Source of the DNA: Novosphingobium naphthalenivorans NBRC 102051
GTDB lineage: Bacteria > Pseudomonadota > Alphaproteobacteria > Sphingomonadales > Sphingomonadaceae
NCBI RefSeq assembly: GCF_001590985.1
Contig: NZ_BCTX01000040.1
Coordinates: 1-45,924 of the forward strand
Direction: 5' to 3'
DNA: 45,924 bases
The first letter of the stretch is position 1. Every line of letters begins with the position of its first letter. The notes beneath the pieces were generated by a model that was given only the letters and a program-made list of their open reading frames with translations, made no database searches and had not been told where the DNA came from. A program made the position numbers and the translations under genes. Shown here piece by piece: positions 1 to 9,085 of this stretch.

Positions 1-10
1 TCGATTGGCC

Positions 11-1225
11 CTAGTCTGGGGCCAGCTCGCCGATGGGCTTGCCCTGCAGCACATCCTGCCAGAACCGCACGATGTTCCGGGCGTTCACCCCCCAGCTGAA
101 GCGGCTGACGTTTTCAGCGACGTCGGCCTGACTGGGCGGATCGGCCAGGATGTCGGCCACCGCTTCGGCAATGCTTTCGGGCGTGCGCGAGACGAGGCGC
201 CCGGCGCTCTTGTCCTTCACGATCTCGCGGGCGCCGCCGATGTCGGGGATCACGATCGGGGTGCCGCAGGCGAGCCCTTCCACCCAGACATTGGCGAGCC
301 CTTCGCTGGCCGAGGGCAGCACCAGCACGTCGGCGGCGCAGAGCACATGCGGCAGGACATCGTGATTGACGAGGCCGAGGAAGTGGACTCTGTCCGCCAC
401 GCCCAGCCGCTGGGCCAGGGCCTTGAGATTGGCCTCGTCCTCGCCCGCGCCGGCCAGCGCCAGCCGGGCTTCGGGCAAGCGCGTCAGTGCTTCGATCACC
501 AAGCCCTGGCTCTTGCGCGGGATCAGCGCGCCGGGCGTGACCAGCAGCGGCCCTTCGGACCAGATGTGAAGGTTTGGCATGGCCGAGACCAGCGCCCGCG
601 CGGCGCCGCGCTCGATCGGGTGGAACTTGTCGCGGTCGAGCCCGGTGTAATGTACGCCGATCCGCCCGGCCGGCATCCCCAGCGCGATCATGTCGTCGCG
701 CAGCGCCTGGCTGACTGCGAGCAGGCCGGCCGCCTGATCCGCCGCCTTGCGCATCTGCGACAGCGCGCGCGGCCGCTGGCCCCAGAAGTGAATGTCCGCC
801 CCGCGCGACTTGATCGTCAGCGGCAGGCCCAATTCCCGCGCGACGATCGCGGCGGCCGGGCCATCGGGGAAGAAGAACTGGGCATCGACGAGATCGAAGG
901 GCTTTTCCGCGTGCAGCTTGCGCACCAGCGGCAGCACGGCGGAGGCAATGCGCCCCGGATTGGTGTCGCCGCCGATCTTGGGCAGCAGGGTGAAGCGGGG
1001 GTAGTGGACTTTCATCCCCACCGCTTCGCTCACTTCGGGAATGCTGCGCAGCCGGGCATAGGGCGGGCGTGTGGACAGCGGCCAGGGCGGCATCCCGATC
1101 GGGCTGATCATCGTCAGATCGACATCGCCGCGCGCGAGCACCGCGCGCATCTGGTTGCCGACGAACACGCCGAACGAAGGCTTCACCGGATTCGGGAAGA
1201 GGGTGGAGATCGAAAGGATCCGCAT
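11..1225 (-). CDS. GT4-family glycosyltransferase
   Basis: Predicted retaining glycosyltransferase of the GT-B fold (GT4, Pfam Glyco_transf_1 plus an N-terminal Glyco_transf_4-like half), 404 aa. It should transfer a sugar from an NDP-sugar to a polysaccharide or lipid acceptor at the cytoplasmic membrane; donor and acceptor cannot be read. The N-terminus MRILSISTLFPNP is the usual first strand. The C-terminal half carries LPSASEGLANVWVEGLACG followed by TPIV, the family's nucleotide-sugar signature with its conserved glutamates. I chose the ATG at 1225, because the 17 codons upstream would run into the 3' end of the preceding regulator gene. The start lies 22 nt after that gene's stop, so the two are probably co-transcribed. 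No other polysaccharide genes are visible, but the locus may continue off the left edge. Confidence 0.85.
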   Translation of the reverse strand: MRILSISTLFPNPVKPSFGVFVGNQMRAVLARGDVDLTMISPIGMPPWPLSTRPPYARLRSIPEVSEAVGMKVHYPRFTLLPKIGGDTNPGRIASAVLPLVRKLHAEKPFDLVDAQFFFPDGPAAAIVARELGLPLTIKSRGADIHFWGQRPRALSQMRKAADQAAGLLAVSQALRDDMIALGMPAGRIGVHYTGLDRDKFHPIERGAARALVSAMPNLHIWSEGPLLVTPGALIPRKSQGLVIEALTRLPEARLALAGAGEDEANLKALAQRLGVADRVHFLGLVNHDVLPHVLCAADVLVLPSASEGLANVWVEGLACGTPIVIPDIGGAREIVKDKSAGRLVSRTPESIAEAVADILADPPSQADVAENVSRFSWGVNARNIVRFWQDVLQGKPIGELAPD

Positions 1226-1247
1226 GGGTGAGGCTGTTCGTAGTGCC

Positions 1248-1820
1248 TTACAGCGACCTGACAAGCATTTCGGCAACGGCCAGCCATGCGGGATGGTCGA
1301 CCACCAGTTGCCGCTGGCCGCTGGCCGGGGGCAGCAGGGCGACGCGGTCCTCGTCGCCGTCGATCAGGCGCCCGAACGCGAAACGGCCGCCGGGGCGCGG
1401 TGCAAGCACATCGCGGTTCATCAGCTTGGCGGCGGCTTCGGGCGGATGCTGGCGCAGCCAGACCTGATCCCCGGCACGGTACTCGCCGCAGGGGGCCTCC
1501 ACCACCAGCACCAGCCAGGGGGTGTCGGCGGAGAGCGTGTTGGGCAGCATCGGCTCGATCGGGCTGCGCGCAGCTTCGGCGCCCTGATCGCCCAAGACCG
1601 CGACGATGCGCGGCGGCTCGCTGGCCTCGCTGCGCAGGAGCAGTTCGGGCTCCACGTTCAGCGCGGCGGCGATCCGGTTCATCCACACCAGCGAGAGGTT
1701 GCGCATCCCGGTTTCGAGGCGGCCGATGGTCTGCGCCGTCGTCGGCGGGTCGCAGGCGGCGGCCACGTCGGCCAGCGTCAGGCCTTTTTGCAGGCGGATG
1801 TCGCGGATGCGGTTGATCAT
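1248..1820 (-). CDS. XRE-type helix-turn-helix regulator
   Basis: 190-aa transcriptional regulator. Residues 1-60 (MINRIRDIRLQKGLTLADVA through LNVEPELLL) form a Cro/C1-type helix-turn-helix. The rest is a C-terminal domain with the pattern GEYRAGDQVWL, reminiscent of the beta-rich S24/LexA-like domain of phage-type repressors, but I see no convincing Ser-Lys self-cleavage pair. Start: ATG at 1820 with GAGGT about 6 nt upstream; a longer frame exists but lacks such a site. The gene is divergent from the DUF6456 gene (91 bp apart) and lies directly upstream of the glycosyltransferase. Target genes are unknown; autoregulation and control of the shared intergenic promoter are plausible inferences. 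Confidence 0.75.
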   Translation of the reverse strand: MINRIRDIRLQKGLTLADVAAACDPPTTAQTIGRLETGMRNLSLVWMNRIAAALNVEPELLLRSEASEPPRIVAVLGDQGAEAARSPIEPMLPNTLSADTPWLVLVVEAPCGEYRAGDQVWLRQHPPEAAAKLMNRDVLAPRPGGRFAFGRLIDGDEDRVALLPPASGQRQLVVDHPAWLAVAEMLVRSL

Positions 1821-1911
1821 GGCGGACCTCGGTGGATAACCTATTTGGTTTTTCTCTTTCCTACAGGTAGCCGTGTTTGGCAAGTTTCCCGTTCCTCACA
1901 GGGAGACAGCC

Positions 1912-2385
1912 ATGAAGCCCCATCTCGTCGAACGCGAATTGACCAGCGAAGGACCGCGCCGTTCCGGTGCCCGCCGGGGGCGGCGCAGCGTGACGGTCAA
2001 TCTGGCCGAATCCCCGCTCAGCTGGCTCTACGCGCGCGGGCACCTGACCGACCGGCAACTGGCTGCGGGCGAGCAGTTGCGGGCCGACTGGGAGCGGGCG
2101 CAACTCGCTCCGCGCGTGACCATGCGCTGGGACCCGGTGCGCGTGCCGGGCGGGGCTGATCCCGGCCTGACGCCGGGCGAACGCCAGCTTGCCGCCAAGG
2201 CGCGCTTCGACGGGGCGATAGCCGCGGCAGGGCCGGGTCTGTCGGACATCCTGTGGCGCGTGGCCTGTGCGGGAGAGGGGCTGCCCTCGGCCGAAAAGGC
2301 GCTGGGCTGGCCGGTGCGCAGCGGCAAGCTGGTGCTGGGGCTGGCGCTCGACCGGGTGGCGGATTTCTACCGGCTGGGAGGCTAA
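1912..2385 (+). CDS. DUF6456 domain protein
   Basis: 157-aa protein of the alphaproteobacterial DUF6456 family. The recognisable core runs from NLAESPLSWLYARG (about residue 30) through AGEQLRADWERAQLAPRVTMRW to SGKLVLGLALDRVADFY near the C-terminus. The N-terminal 28 residues are very basic (RRSGARRGRRS), which would suit nucleic-acid binding. The family has no firmly established function to my knowledge; its helical core and basic tail suggest a small DNA-associated protein, but this is inference. Start: ATG at 1912 preceded by GGGAGA. It is divergent from the HTH regulator, and its 3' end runs into the repeat-filled region. Confidence 0.7.
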   Translation: MKPHLVERELTSEGPRRSGARRGRRSVTVNLAESPLSWLYARGHLTDRQLAAGEQLRADWERAQLAPRVTMRWDPVRVPGGADPGLTPGERQLAAKARFDGAIAAAGPGLSDILWRVACAGEGLPSAEKALGWPVRSGKLVLGLALDRVADFYRLGG

Positions 2386-2412
2386 GGGGTGTTCCGTGCC
2401 TGTCCCCCGGTC

Positions 2413-2485
2413 CCGTTCGTGTCGAGCGTAGTCGAGACACGGCAGCGCACCGTCAGCGTGTCTCGACTACGCTCGACACGAACGG
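2413..2485. repeat. 29-bp perfect inverted repeat (REP-like)
   Basis: Two 29-nt arms (2413-2441 and 2457-2485), perfect reverse complements, separated by 15 nt. The left arm reads CGTTCGTGTCGAGCGTAGTC then GAGACACG. I recognise this type of sequence (TCGTGTCGAGCG.AGTCGAGACACG) from intergenic regions of sphingomonad genomes, where it behaves as a REP-like dispersed palindrome. It lies 28 bp beyond the DUF6456 stop and could act as a transcript-end hairpin for convergent transcription, but no T-run follows, so rho-independent termination is not supported. Confidence 0.85.
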
Positions 2486-2507
2486 ATGAGGGGGGATTTG
2501 TGGCACG

Positions 2508-2731
2508 CAAAGTGACACATTGCGCTGAACAAGGTGACACTTCGGATGCGCAAGGTGACACATCGGTGGTGCAAGGTGACACTCAGAGCCGGCAAAGTGA
2601 CACTTCGACCGCACAAAGTGACACATGCGGCGGCAAGGTGACACTTCGACCGCACAAAGTGACACATGCGGCGGCAAGGTGACACGTTTCCCTCTGGACC
2701 GTGTCACCCGTGTCAACCGGGTGTCACCTTG
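2508..2731 (+). repeat. Phased GTGACAC array 1 with terminal module
   Basis: Nine GTGACAC heptamers start at 2512, 2534, 2555, 2576, 2597, 2618, 2638, 2659 and 2679 (steps 22,21,21,21,21,20,21,20). Two inverted copies, GTGTCAC, follow in phase at 2701 and 2721. The heptamer is a dyad, GTG(A/T)CAC. Most copies sit in the context GCAA(A/G)GTGACAC(A/T)T. Units at 2618-2658 are a 41-bp tandem duplication of the preceding pair. The right end (about 2679-2731) holds TTTCCC, CTGGAC, CCGTGTCAACC and GTGTCACCTTG, a module that recurs in array 2. The element occupies noncoding DNA between convergent genes. Because steps vary from 20 to 22 bp, helical phase is preserved but reading frame is not, so this is a DNA-level element and not a coding repeat. 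Confidence 0.9.
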
Positions 2732-2745
2732 TGCTGGGCCAACAT

Positions 2746-2830
2746 CCTTCGCCAAGCTCAGGATGAGCGGGCTGAGAATGAGTCTTACCGCCCACTCCGC
2801 TCGTGCTGAGCCTGTCGACGCACGCTGGCG
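2746..2830. repeat. Imperfect REP-like inverted pair
   Basis: Left half TTCGCCAAGCTCAGGATGAG at about 2749 and right half CTCGTGCTGAGCCTGTCGAC at about 2805 are imperfect inverted copies of one another. Both resemble the GCTGAGC.TGTCGA(A/C)G type of dispersed repeat I associate with sphingomonad intergenic regions. The right half ends a few bases before the uup stop codon. Together with the 29-bp palindrome and the GTGACAC array, it fills the 450-bp gap between the DUF6456 gene and uup; I see no gene in that gap. Confidence 0.65.
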
Positions 2831-2835
2831 CGGCC

Positions 2836-4620
<1,785 letters not shown>

Positions 4621-4782
4621 GCGCGGCGCCCTACAGGGGCGGGCGGGGGGCTGCAAGCGGGGCGCGGGAAACGCGCCGGCGGCTTTGGAGCGTGGGAAAT
4701 CGGCAACAGGCAAACCTGTCTGCCACCTTCCGGCCACATTCAGGACTTGTTCAACGCCCCAAGCTTAGGCACCCAGACTGTG

Positions 4783-5094
4783 ATGAAAAAGCTTCTTGCC
4801 CCTTTGACCGCGCTTTCGGTGCTTGCGCTCGGCGCGGCATCGCTTCCCGTCCATGTCTATGCGGACAACGGCGGCGAACAGGGCGAGGCGCGCAAGGAGC
4901 GCAAGGCGGGCAATATCCTCTCGATCCGGCAGATCGAGCAGATCGTGCTGCCGCGCATGTCCGGCAAGCAGTACCTCGGGCCGGATTATGATTCCGCAGC
5001 AATGGCTTACCGGCTCAAGTTCATTCAAGACGGGAAAGTCTATTTCGTCGATGTCGATGCCCGCACCGGGCGCATCATCGGCCAATCCCGTTAA
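4783..5094 (+). CDS. Small secreted PepSY-domain protein
   Basis: 103 aa. An N-terminal signal peptide (MKKLLAPLTALSVLALGAAS) is followed by a charged stretch and a single PepSY-like domain: ILSIRQIEQIVLPRMSG, then YRLKFIQDGKVYFVDVDART and GRIIG. PepSY domains are thought to bind or restrain proteins outside the cytoplasmic membrane, and small PepSY proteins often sit beside two-component systems. Here the gene is 66 bp upstream of a response-regulator/histidine-kinase pair in the same direction, so a role as periplasmic modulator of the kinase is a reasonable inference. The start is the ATG at 4783; a GTG codon immediately upstream is also possible. Confidence 0.8.
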   Translation: MKKLLAPLTALSVLALGAASLPVHVYADNGGEQGEARKERKAGNILSIRQIEQIVLPRMSGKQYLGPDYDSAAMAYRLKFIQDGKVYFVDVDARTGRIIGQSR

Positions 5095-5160
5095 GCTGCC
5101 TCGCTTGACGCTCACCGGGTTTCGGCCCATTTCAGCCGGGTTCTTTAAGGGAGACCTGAA

Positions 5161-5838
5161 TTGCGCATCCTGATCGTCGAGGATGAACCCACTCTGGGCA
5201 ACCAGCTCAAGACCACGCTGGAGCAGACCGGCTATGCCGTGGACCTCTCCACCGATGGCGAGGACGGGCACTTCCTGGGCTCGACCGAAGAATACGATGC
5301 CGTAGTGCTCGATCTGGGCCTGCCCGAGATCGACGGGCTGACCGTGCTCGGCATGTGGCGCAAGGAAGGGCGCAATTTCCCGGTCCTGGTGCTGACCGCG
5401 CGCGACAGCTGGTCGGACAAGGTGGCGGGCCTCGATGCCGGGGCCGACGATTATCTCGCCAAGCCGTTCCAGACCGAGGAGCTGATTGCCCGCCTGCGCG
5501 CGCTGATCCGCCGCGCTTCGGGCAATACCTCCAGCGAACTGACGGCGGGCGACGTGCGGCTCGATACCCGTTCGGGCCGTGTCACGCTGGCCGGCGAGCC
5601 GGTCAAGCTGACCGCGCAGGAATACAAGCTGCTGTCCTACCTGATGCACCACAAGGGCAAGGTGGTCAGCCGCACCGAGCTGATCGAGCACATCTACGAT
5701 CAGGATTTCGACCGCGATTCGAACACGATCGAGGTCTTCGTCACGCGCATCCGCAAGAAGCTGGGTGCCGATGTCATCACGACGATCCGCGGCCTTGGCT
5801 ACAGTCTCGACGATCCCGCCGACGCCCCGCGCGGCTGA
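5161..5838 (+). CDS. OmpR/PhoP-type response regulator
   Basis: 225 aa. Receiver domain with acidic pocket E7/D8, phospho-acceptor D51 (VVLDLGLPEIDG), T80 and K102 (AKPF), followed by a winged-helix OmpR/PhoB DNA-binding domain ending VTRIRKKLGADVITTIRGLG. The start is a TTG at 5161, supported by AAGGGAGA 6 nt upstream and by alignment of MRILIVEDEP with the family. It is partnered by the histidine kinase immediately downstream, whose reading frame overlaps the 3' end. The QseB/PhoP-like subfamily suggests response to cations or envelope signals, but the stimulus is unknown. Confidence 0.92.
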   Translation: MRILIVEDEPTLGNQLKTTLEQTGYAVDLSTDGEDGHFLGSTEEYDAVVLDLGLPEIDGLTVLGMWRKEGRNFPVLVLTARDSWSDKVAGLDAGADDYLAKPFQTEELIARLRALIRRASGNTSSELTAGDVRLDTRSGRVTLAGEPVKLTAQEYKLLSYLMHHKGKVVSRTELIEHIYDQDFDRDSNTIEVFVTRIRKKLGADVITTIRGLGYSLDDPADAPRG

Positions 5839-7258
5839 GGCGCCGGCCGGGCCGGACGTCGCGCCCGTAGAGGCGCCGGCTCCGGCTGCGGAAGCGCGCA
5901 GTCCCGCGCCTACCCATACCGGGTCGCTCGCCCGGCGCATGATGCTGATCGCGGCGGGCTGGATTTCGGTCCTGCTGCTGGTGGGCGGGCTGGCGCTCGA
6001 CCATACGCTGACCGGCCTTGTCACGCGCAATTTCGACGAGCAGCTTGGCTATATGCTCACCGGCATGATCGGCTCGGCAGAGATCGGGCCGGACGGTGAA
6101 GTGTTCTTCATCCGGCCGCTGGGCGACCAGCGTTTCCTGGAGCCCAATTCCGGCCTTTACTGGCAGATCCGGGGCAAGGGGCATGAGGACTTCCCTTCGC
6201 GCTCGCTGTGGGACCGCAGCCTCGACGTGCCGGAAGATCATTTCGACGCGCAGCCTCATGTCTATGACAGCAATGAGTTTGCAGGCGAACCGCTGCGGGT
6301 GATGGAACGTTCGATCATCCTGCCCGGCAGCAATACCAAGTGGATGTTCACGGTCGCGGCGAGCCGCAAGGATCTCAACCAGCAGATCAAGATGATCCGC
6401 TCGATCCTGATCTACAGCTTCGTCGCGCTCGGCTTTGGCCTGCTGCTGATGGCGGGAATGCAGACCTGGTACGGCCTGTTTCCGCTGCGCCATGTGCGCC
6501 GGGCGATCCAGAAACTGCGCACCACCGGCGCCGCGCGCGTGACCGAGCCGCTGCCGCAGGAAGTCGAGCCGCTGGTCGAGGAACTCAATGCGCTGCTCGC
6601 CCATACTGAGCGGCAGGCCGAAGAAGCGCGGACCCATGCGGGCAATCTTGCCCATGCGCTCAAGACGCCGCTGACCGTGGTGATGAACGCGGCGACCGCC
6701 AGGGCGCCCGATCTTCCCGACACCGTCATTCGCGAGGCGGCGGTGATGCGCCGCCAGGTCGATCACCATCTGGCCCGCGCCCGTGCGGTCGGGCGGCGCG
6801 CGGCGGGCATGTCACGCGCGGAAGTCTGGCCGAGCCTGGAAGCCGTGCTGCGCGCGGTCGAGCGGCTTTACGAGGATACGCGCTTCGACCTCGACGGCAA
6901 TCACGGGGCGGCAGTGGCGCTGGAAAAGCAGGACCTCGAAGAACTGCTCGGCAACCTGATCGAGAACGCGGCGAAGTACGGCGGCGGCAGTGTCTTCGTG
7001 ACCGTTGACGCGGGCGAGAAGTCGGACCGGTTCTGCGAGATCTGGATCGAGGACGACGGCATGGGTATTCCCGAGGCCGAGCGGGTGCGCATCTTCGATC
7101 GCGGCGCGCGGCTCGATACCGGAAAGCCGGGCACCGGGCTGGGCCTAGCCATCGTGCGCGATGTCGTTGAAATCTATGGCGGCACCGTGGCGCTGGACGA
7201 AAGTGAGGACTTGGGCGGGCTTCTGGTCAAGCTCCGGCTGCCGCGCGCAGTGGCCTGA
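5765..7258 (+). CDS. Sensor histidine kinase (PhoQ-like)
   Basis: Membrane histidine kinase of up to 497 aa, partner of the preceding regulator. Using the first ATG: a Pro/Ala-rich cytoplasmic N-terminus, TM1 about 58-78, a periplasmic sensor of about 130 residues, TM2 about 212-232, a short HAMP-like linker, and a HisKA domain with phospho-acceptor H297 (NLAHALKTPL). The ATPase domain has N-box NLIENAAKYGG (397-407), G1 EDDGMGIP and G2 GTGLGLA. Start is uncertain: the ATG at 5765 overlaps the regulator by 74 nt and has no clear ribosome site. Alternatives are TTG at 5795 or the paired ATGs at about 5939, just before TM1. The domain order fits the PhoQ/QseC-like class. Confidence 0.88.
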   Translation: MPMSSRRSAALATVSTIPPTPRAAEAPAGPDVAPVEAPAPAAEARSPAPTHTGSLARRMMLIAAGWISVLLLVGGLALDHTLTGLVTRNFDEQLGYMLTGMIGSAEIGPDGEVFFIRPLGDQRFLEPNSGLYWQIRGKGHEDFPSRSLWDRSLDVPEDHFDAQPHVYDSNEFAGEPLRVMERSIILPGSNTKWMFTVAASRKDLNQQIKMIRSILIYSFVALGFGLLLMAGMQTWYGLFPLRHVRRAIQKLRTTGAARVTEPLPQEVEPLVEELNALLAHTERQAEEARTHAGNLAHALKTPLTVVMNAATARAPDLPDTVIREAAVMRRQVDHHLARARAVGRRAAGMSRAEVWPSLEAVLRAVERLYEDTRFDLDGNHGAAVALEKQDLEELLGNLIENAAKYGGGSVFVTVDAGEKSDRFCEIWIEDDGMGIPEAERVRIFDRGARLDTGKPGTGLGLAIVRDVVEIYGGTVALDESEDLGGLLVKLRLPRAVA

Positions 7259-7344
7259 CTGGCCGGGGACAAGCGGCACGAAACGGGTTGCGGAACGGCC
7301 GCGGGATCCTCATGGGACGCCCCGAAGAATTCCAAGGAGCAGCC

Positions 7345-7548
7345 ATGACCGACACCATCTCCCTTTCCTTGACCGCCGACGAGATCGAAATGCTGGTCGA
7401 CGCCCTTGAGGCCGATATGGAAGGCTATGTCGAAGCCGCCAAGGAAGCGCGCGGCAACAACAACCGCGAGGACGTGACGACGTTCACCGAGGCGGCCACT
7501 CGCATCCAGACGCTGCTGAGCAAGCTGCAGGATCTCGTCGAGGAGTGA
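7345..7548 (+). CDS. Conserved-looking 67-aa protein, function unknown
   Basis: Short acidic, predicted helical protein (MTDTISLSLTADEIEMLVDA...). The sequence has no Cys, membrane segment or recognisable motif; repeated E/D and hydrophobic spacing suggest a helical hairpin or coiled coil. The ATG at 7345 has CAAGGAGCAGCC upstream, a strong ribosome site, which is the main reason to believe it is expressed. It lies 86 bp after the histidine kinase in the same direction and ends in a hairpin shared with the convergent chorismate mutase gene. I do not recognise the family. Confidence 0.65.
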   Translation: MTDTISLSLTADEIEMLVDALEADMEGYVEAAKEARGNNNREDVTTFTEAATRIQTLLSKLQDLVEE

Positions 7549-7559
7549 TGCGGCCGCCC

Positions 7560-7585
7560 GCGGGCTGGCCGTTCCGTCAGCCCGC
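7560..7585. terminator. Convergent hairpin between 67-aa gene and chorismate mutase
   Basis: GCGGGCTG (7560-7567) pairs with CAGCCCGC (7578-7585) across a 10-nt loop. On the plus strand it is followed by only a short T-run (TTTCG). It overlaps the last codons of the chorismate mutase gene. It is a plausible weak terminator for the small plus-strand gene. Confidence 0.4.
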
Positions 7586-7876
7586 TTTCGCCCGTTCGTG
7601 ATGGCGGATCACTTCGTCGATCACGAAACGGATGAACTTCTCGCCGAAGTCGGGGTCGAGATGGGCGTCTTCGGCCAGTTTGCGCAAGCGGGCGATCTGC
7701 CGCTCCTCGCGCCTCGGGTCCGAGGCGGGCAGGTCGTGCTCGGCCTTGTAGGCGCCCACGGCCTGGGTGATGCGGAAACGCTCGGCCAGGATATGGATCA
7801 GCGCGGCATCGATATTGTCGATGCTTGAGCGGAAGCCGGCGAGAACGGGATCGGTGGCGGGTGTGTCCTGGGTCAT
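7577..7876 (-). CDS. Chorismate mutase, AroQ class
   Basis: 99-aa all-helical AroQ-fold chorismate mutase converting chorismate to prephenate for Phe/Tyr synthesis, cytoplasmic. Family pattern: RSSIDNIDAALIHILAERF, with the first-helix Arg and LLxxR-like arrangement, then VGAYKAEHDLPASDPRREER and IRFVIDEVIRHHE. It is a monofunctional single domain with no attached prephenate dehydratase and no signal peptide, so not the secreted *AroQ type. Spacing of R16, the helix-1 Arg, and K44 is as expected for the active site. It stands alone between two plus-strand genes. Confidence 0.88.
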   Translation of the reverse strand: MTQDTPATDPVLAGFRSSIDNIDAALIHILAERFRITQAVGAYKAEHDLPASDPRREERQIARLRKLAEDAHLDPDFGEKFIRFVIDEVIRHHERAKAG

Positions 7877-7985
7877 CGTGTGGTCCCGCTAGCACGGGTT
7901 CTGGCTGTCTGCCAGCAGGACTGTTTGCCTTGCCGATGGCGTTTGCGCTTGCGTTGCAGGCGATCAGCGCGCAATGCGCGGGACG

Positions 7986-9002
7986 ATGAGTGCAGACGTT
8001 ATTACCCTGCGTTCCCGCAGGTCGCAGCCTTCCCTCGCTCCCATGCTGGCGCTGACCGCTGCTGGCATGAACAGCGTCAATTCCGTCATCCTGGACCGGA
8101 TGCAAAGCGAGATTCCGCTGATTCCGGCGCTCGCCGGGCACCTGATCTCGGGCGGCGGCAAGCGCATGCGCCCGATGCTGACAGTCGCCGGGGCGGAACT
8201 GTGCGGTTATCAGGGCACGCGCCACCACAAGCTCGCAGCGGCGGTGGAGTTCCTTCACACGGCAACGCTGCTTCACGATGACGTTGTCGACGGGTCCGAT
8301 CTGCGCCGGGGCAAGGCGGCCGCGAACATCGTGTACGGCAATCCGGCCGCCGTGCTGGTGGGGGACTTCCTGTTTACCCGCTCGTTCGAACTGATGGTAG
8401 AGGACGGCAGCCTGAAGGTCCTGAAGATCCTCTCGCAAGCCGCCAGCATCATTGCCGAGGGTGAGGTCGATCAGCTGACCGCCCAGCGCAAGATCGAGAC
8501 GACCGAAGAACATTACCTCCAGATCATCGGTTCCAAGACCGCCGCGCTGTTTGCCGCTGCCACTCGCATTTCTGCCGTGGTGGCCGAAAAGAGCGAGGCT
8601 GAGGAAATGGCGCTCGATTCCTTCGGCCGCAATCTGGGCATTGCCTTCCAGCTTGTCGACGATGCCATCGATTACGATTCCGATGCGTCCGAATCGGGCA
8701 AGGACAAGGGCGATGACTTCCGCGAAGGCAAGATGACCTTGCCGGTAATCCTGGCCTATGCCCGTGGCAACGCTGAGGAGCGCAAGTTCTGGGAAGAAGC
8801 CATCGCCGGTTTCCGCACCGAGGACGAGGACCTTGCGCACGCGGTGGAACTGATCAACCGTCACGGCTGTGTCGAGGCAACCCGCGAGCGGGCTCGTCTA
8901 TATGCACAGCGCGCCATTGACGCGATTGCCGGGTTCCCTGCGGGCGAGGCTCGTTCCGCCATGGCCGAAGCCGTCGAATTCGTGGTGGCGCGCCGCTACT
9001 GA
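7986..9002 (+). CDS. ispB: Long-chain polyprenyl diphosphate synthase
   Basis: 338 aa trans-isoprenyl diphosphate synthase that condenses IPP onto allylic diphosphates to make the octa- to decaprenyl tail of ubiquinone. It has both aspartate-rich metal motifs: DDVVDGSDLRRGK (DDxxD at 98-102) and FQLVDDAIDY (225-229), plus the GGGKRMRPML substrate loop. Chain length cannot be set from the sequence alone; sphingomonads usually make Q-10, so decaprenyl is likely. I chose MSADVITLRS at 7986; an in-frame ATG at 7974 adds four residues. The TonB-like gene follows after 83 bp. Confidence 0.9.
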   Translation: MSADVITLRSRRSQPSLAPMLALTAAGMNSVNSVILDRMQSEIPLIPALAGHLISGGGKRMRPMLTVAGAELCGYQGTRHHKLAAAVEFLHTATLLHDDVVDGSDLRRGKAAANIVYGNPAAVLVGDFLFTRSFELMVEDGSLKVLKILSQAASIIAEGEVDQLTAQRKIETTEEHYLQIIGSKTAALFAAATRISAVVAEKSEAEEMALDSFGRNLGIAFQLVDDAIDYDSDASESGKDKGDDFREGKMTLPVILAYARGNAEERKFWEEAIAGFRTEDEDLAHAVELINRHGCVEATRERARLYAQRAIDAIAGFPAGEARSAMAEAVEFVVARRY

Positions 9003-9085
9003 GTGCTGTCGTGACGGCCTCGTCTTTGCCTCTGCAACAAGGCCGTAATTGCAGTGAAACCCGGGCTCACTTATTCAGCGGTGTG

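Noticed and set aside
2508..2731. CRISPR array
   Set aside because: The conserved part is about 12 bp, the intervals about 9-10 bp, part of the array is an exact tandem duplication, and no cas gene is present.
2508..2731. Plasmid iteron origin
   Set aside because: Spacing near 21 bp is iteron-like, but no replication-initiator, partition gene or DnaA-box cluster is nearby and the setting is a housekeeping chromosome with two copies.
2453..2755. Open frames through array 1 giving Cys-His repeats (KCHF, MCHL, ECHL), as if a zinc-binding repeat protein
   Set aside because: The 21-bp period is seven codons, so any frame looks repetitive. Steps of 20 and 22 bp shift the frame, so the motif jumps between frames, and there is no ribosome site or codon bias. 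Array 2 gives the same artefact on the other strand (33904-34155).
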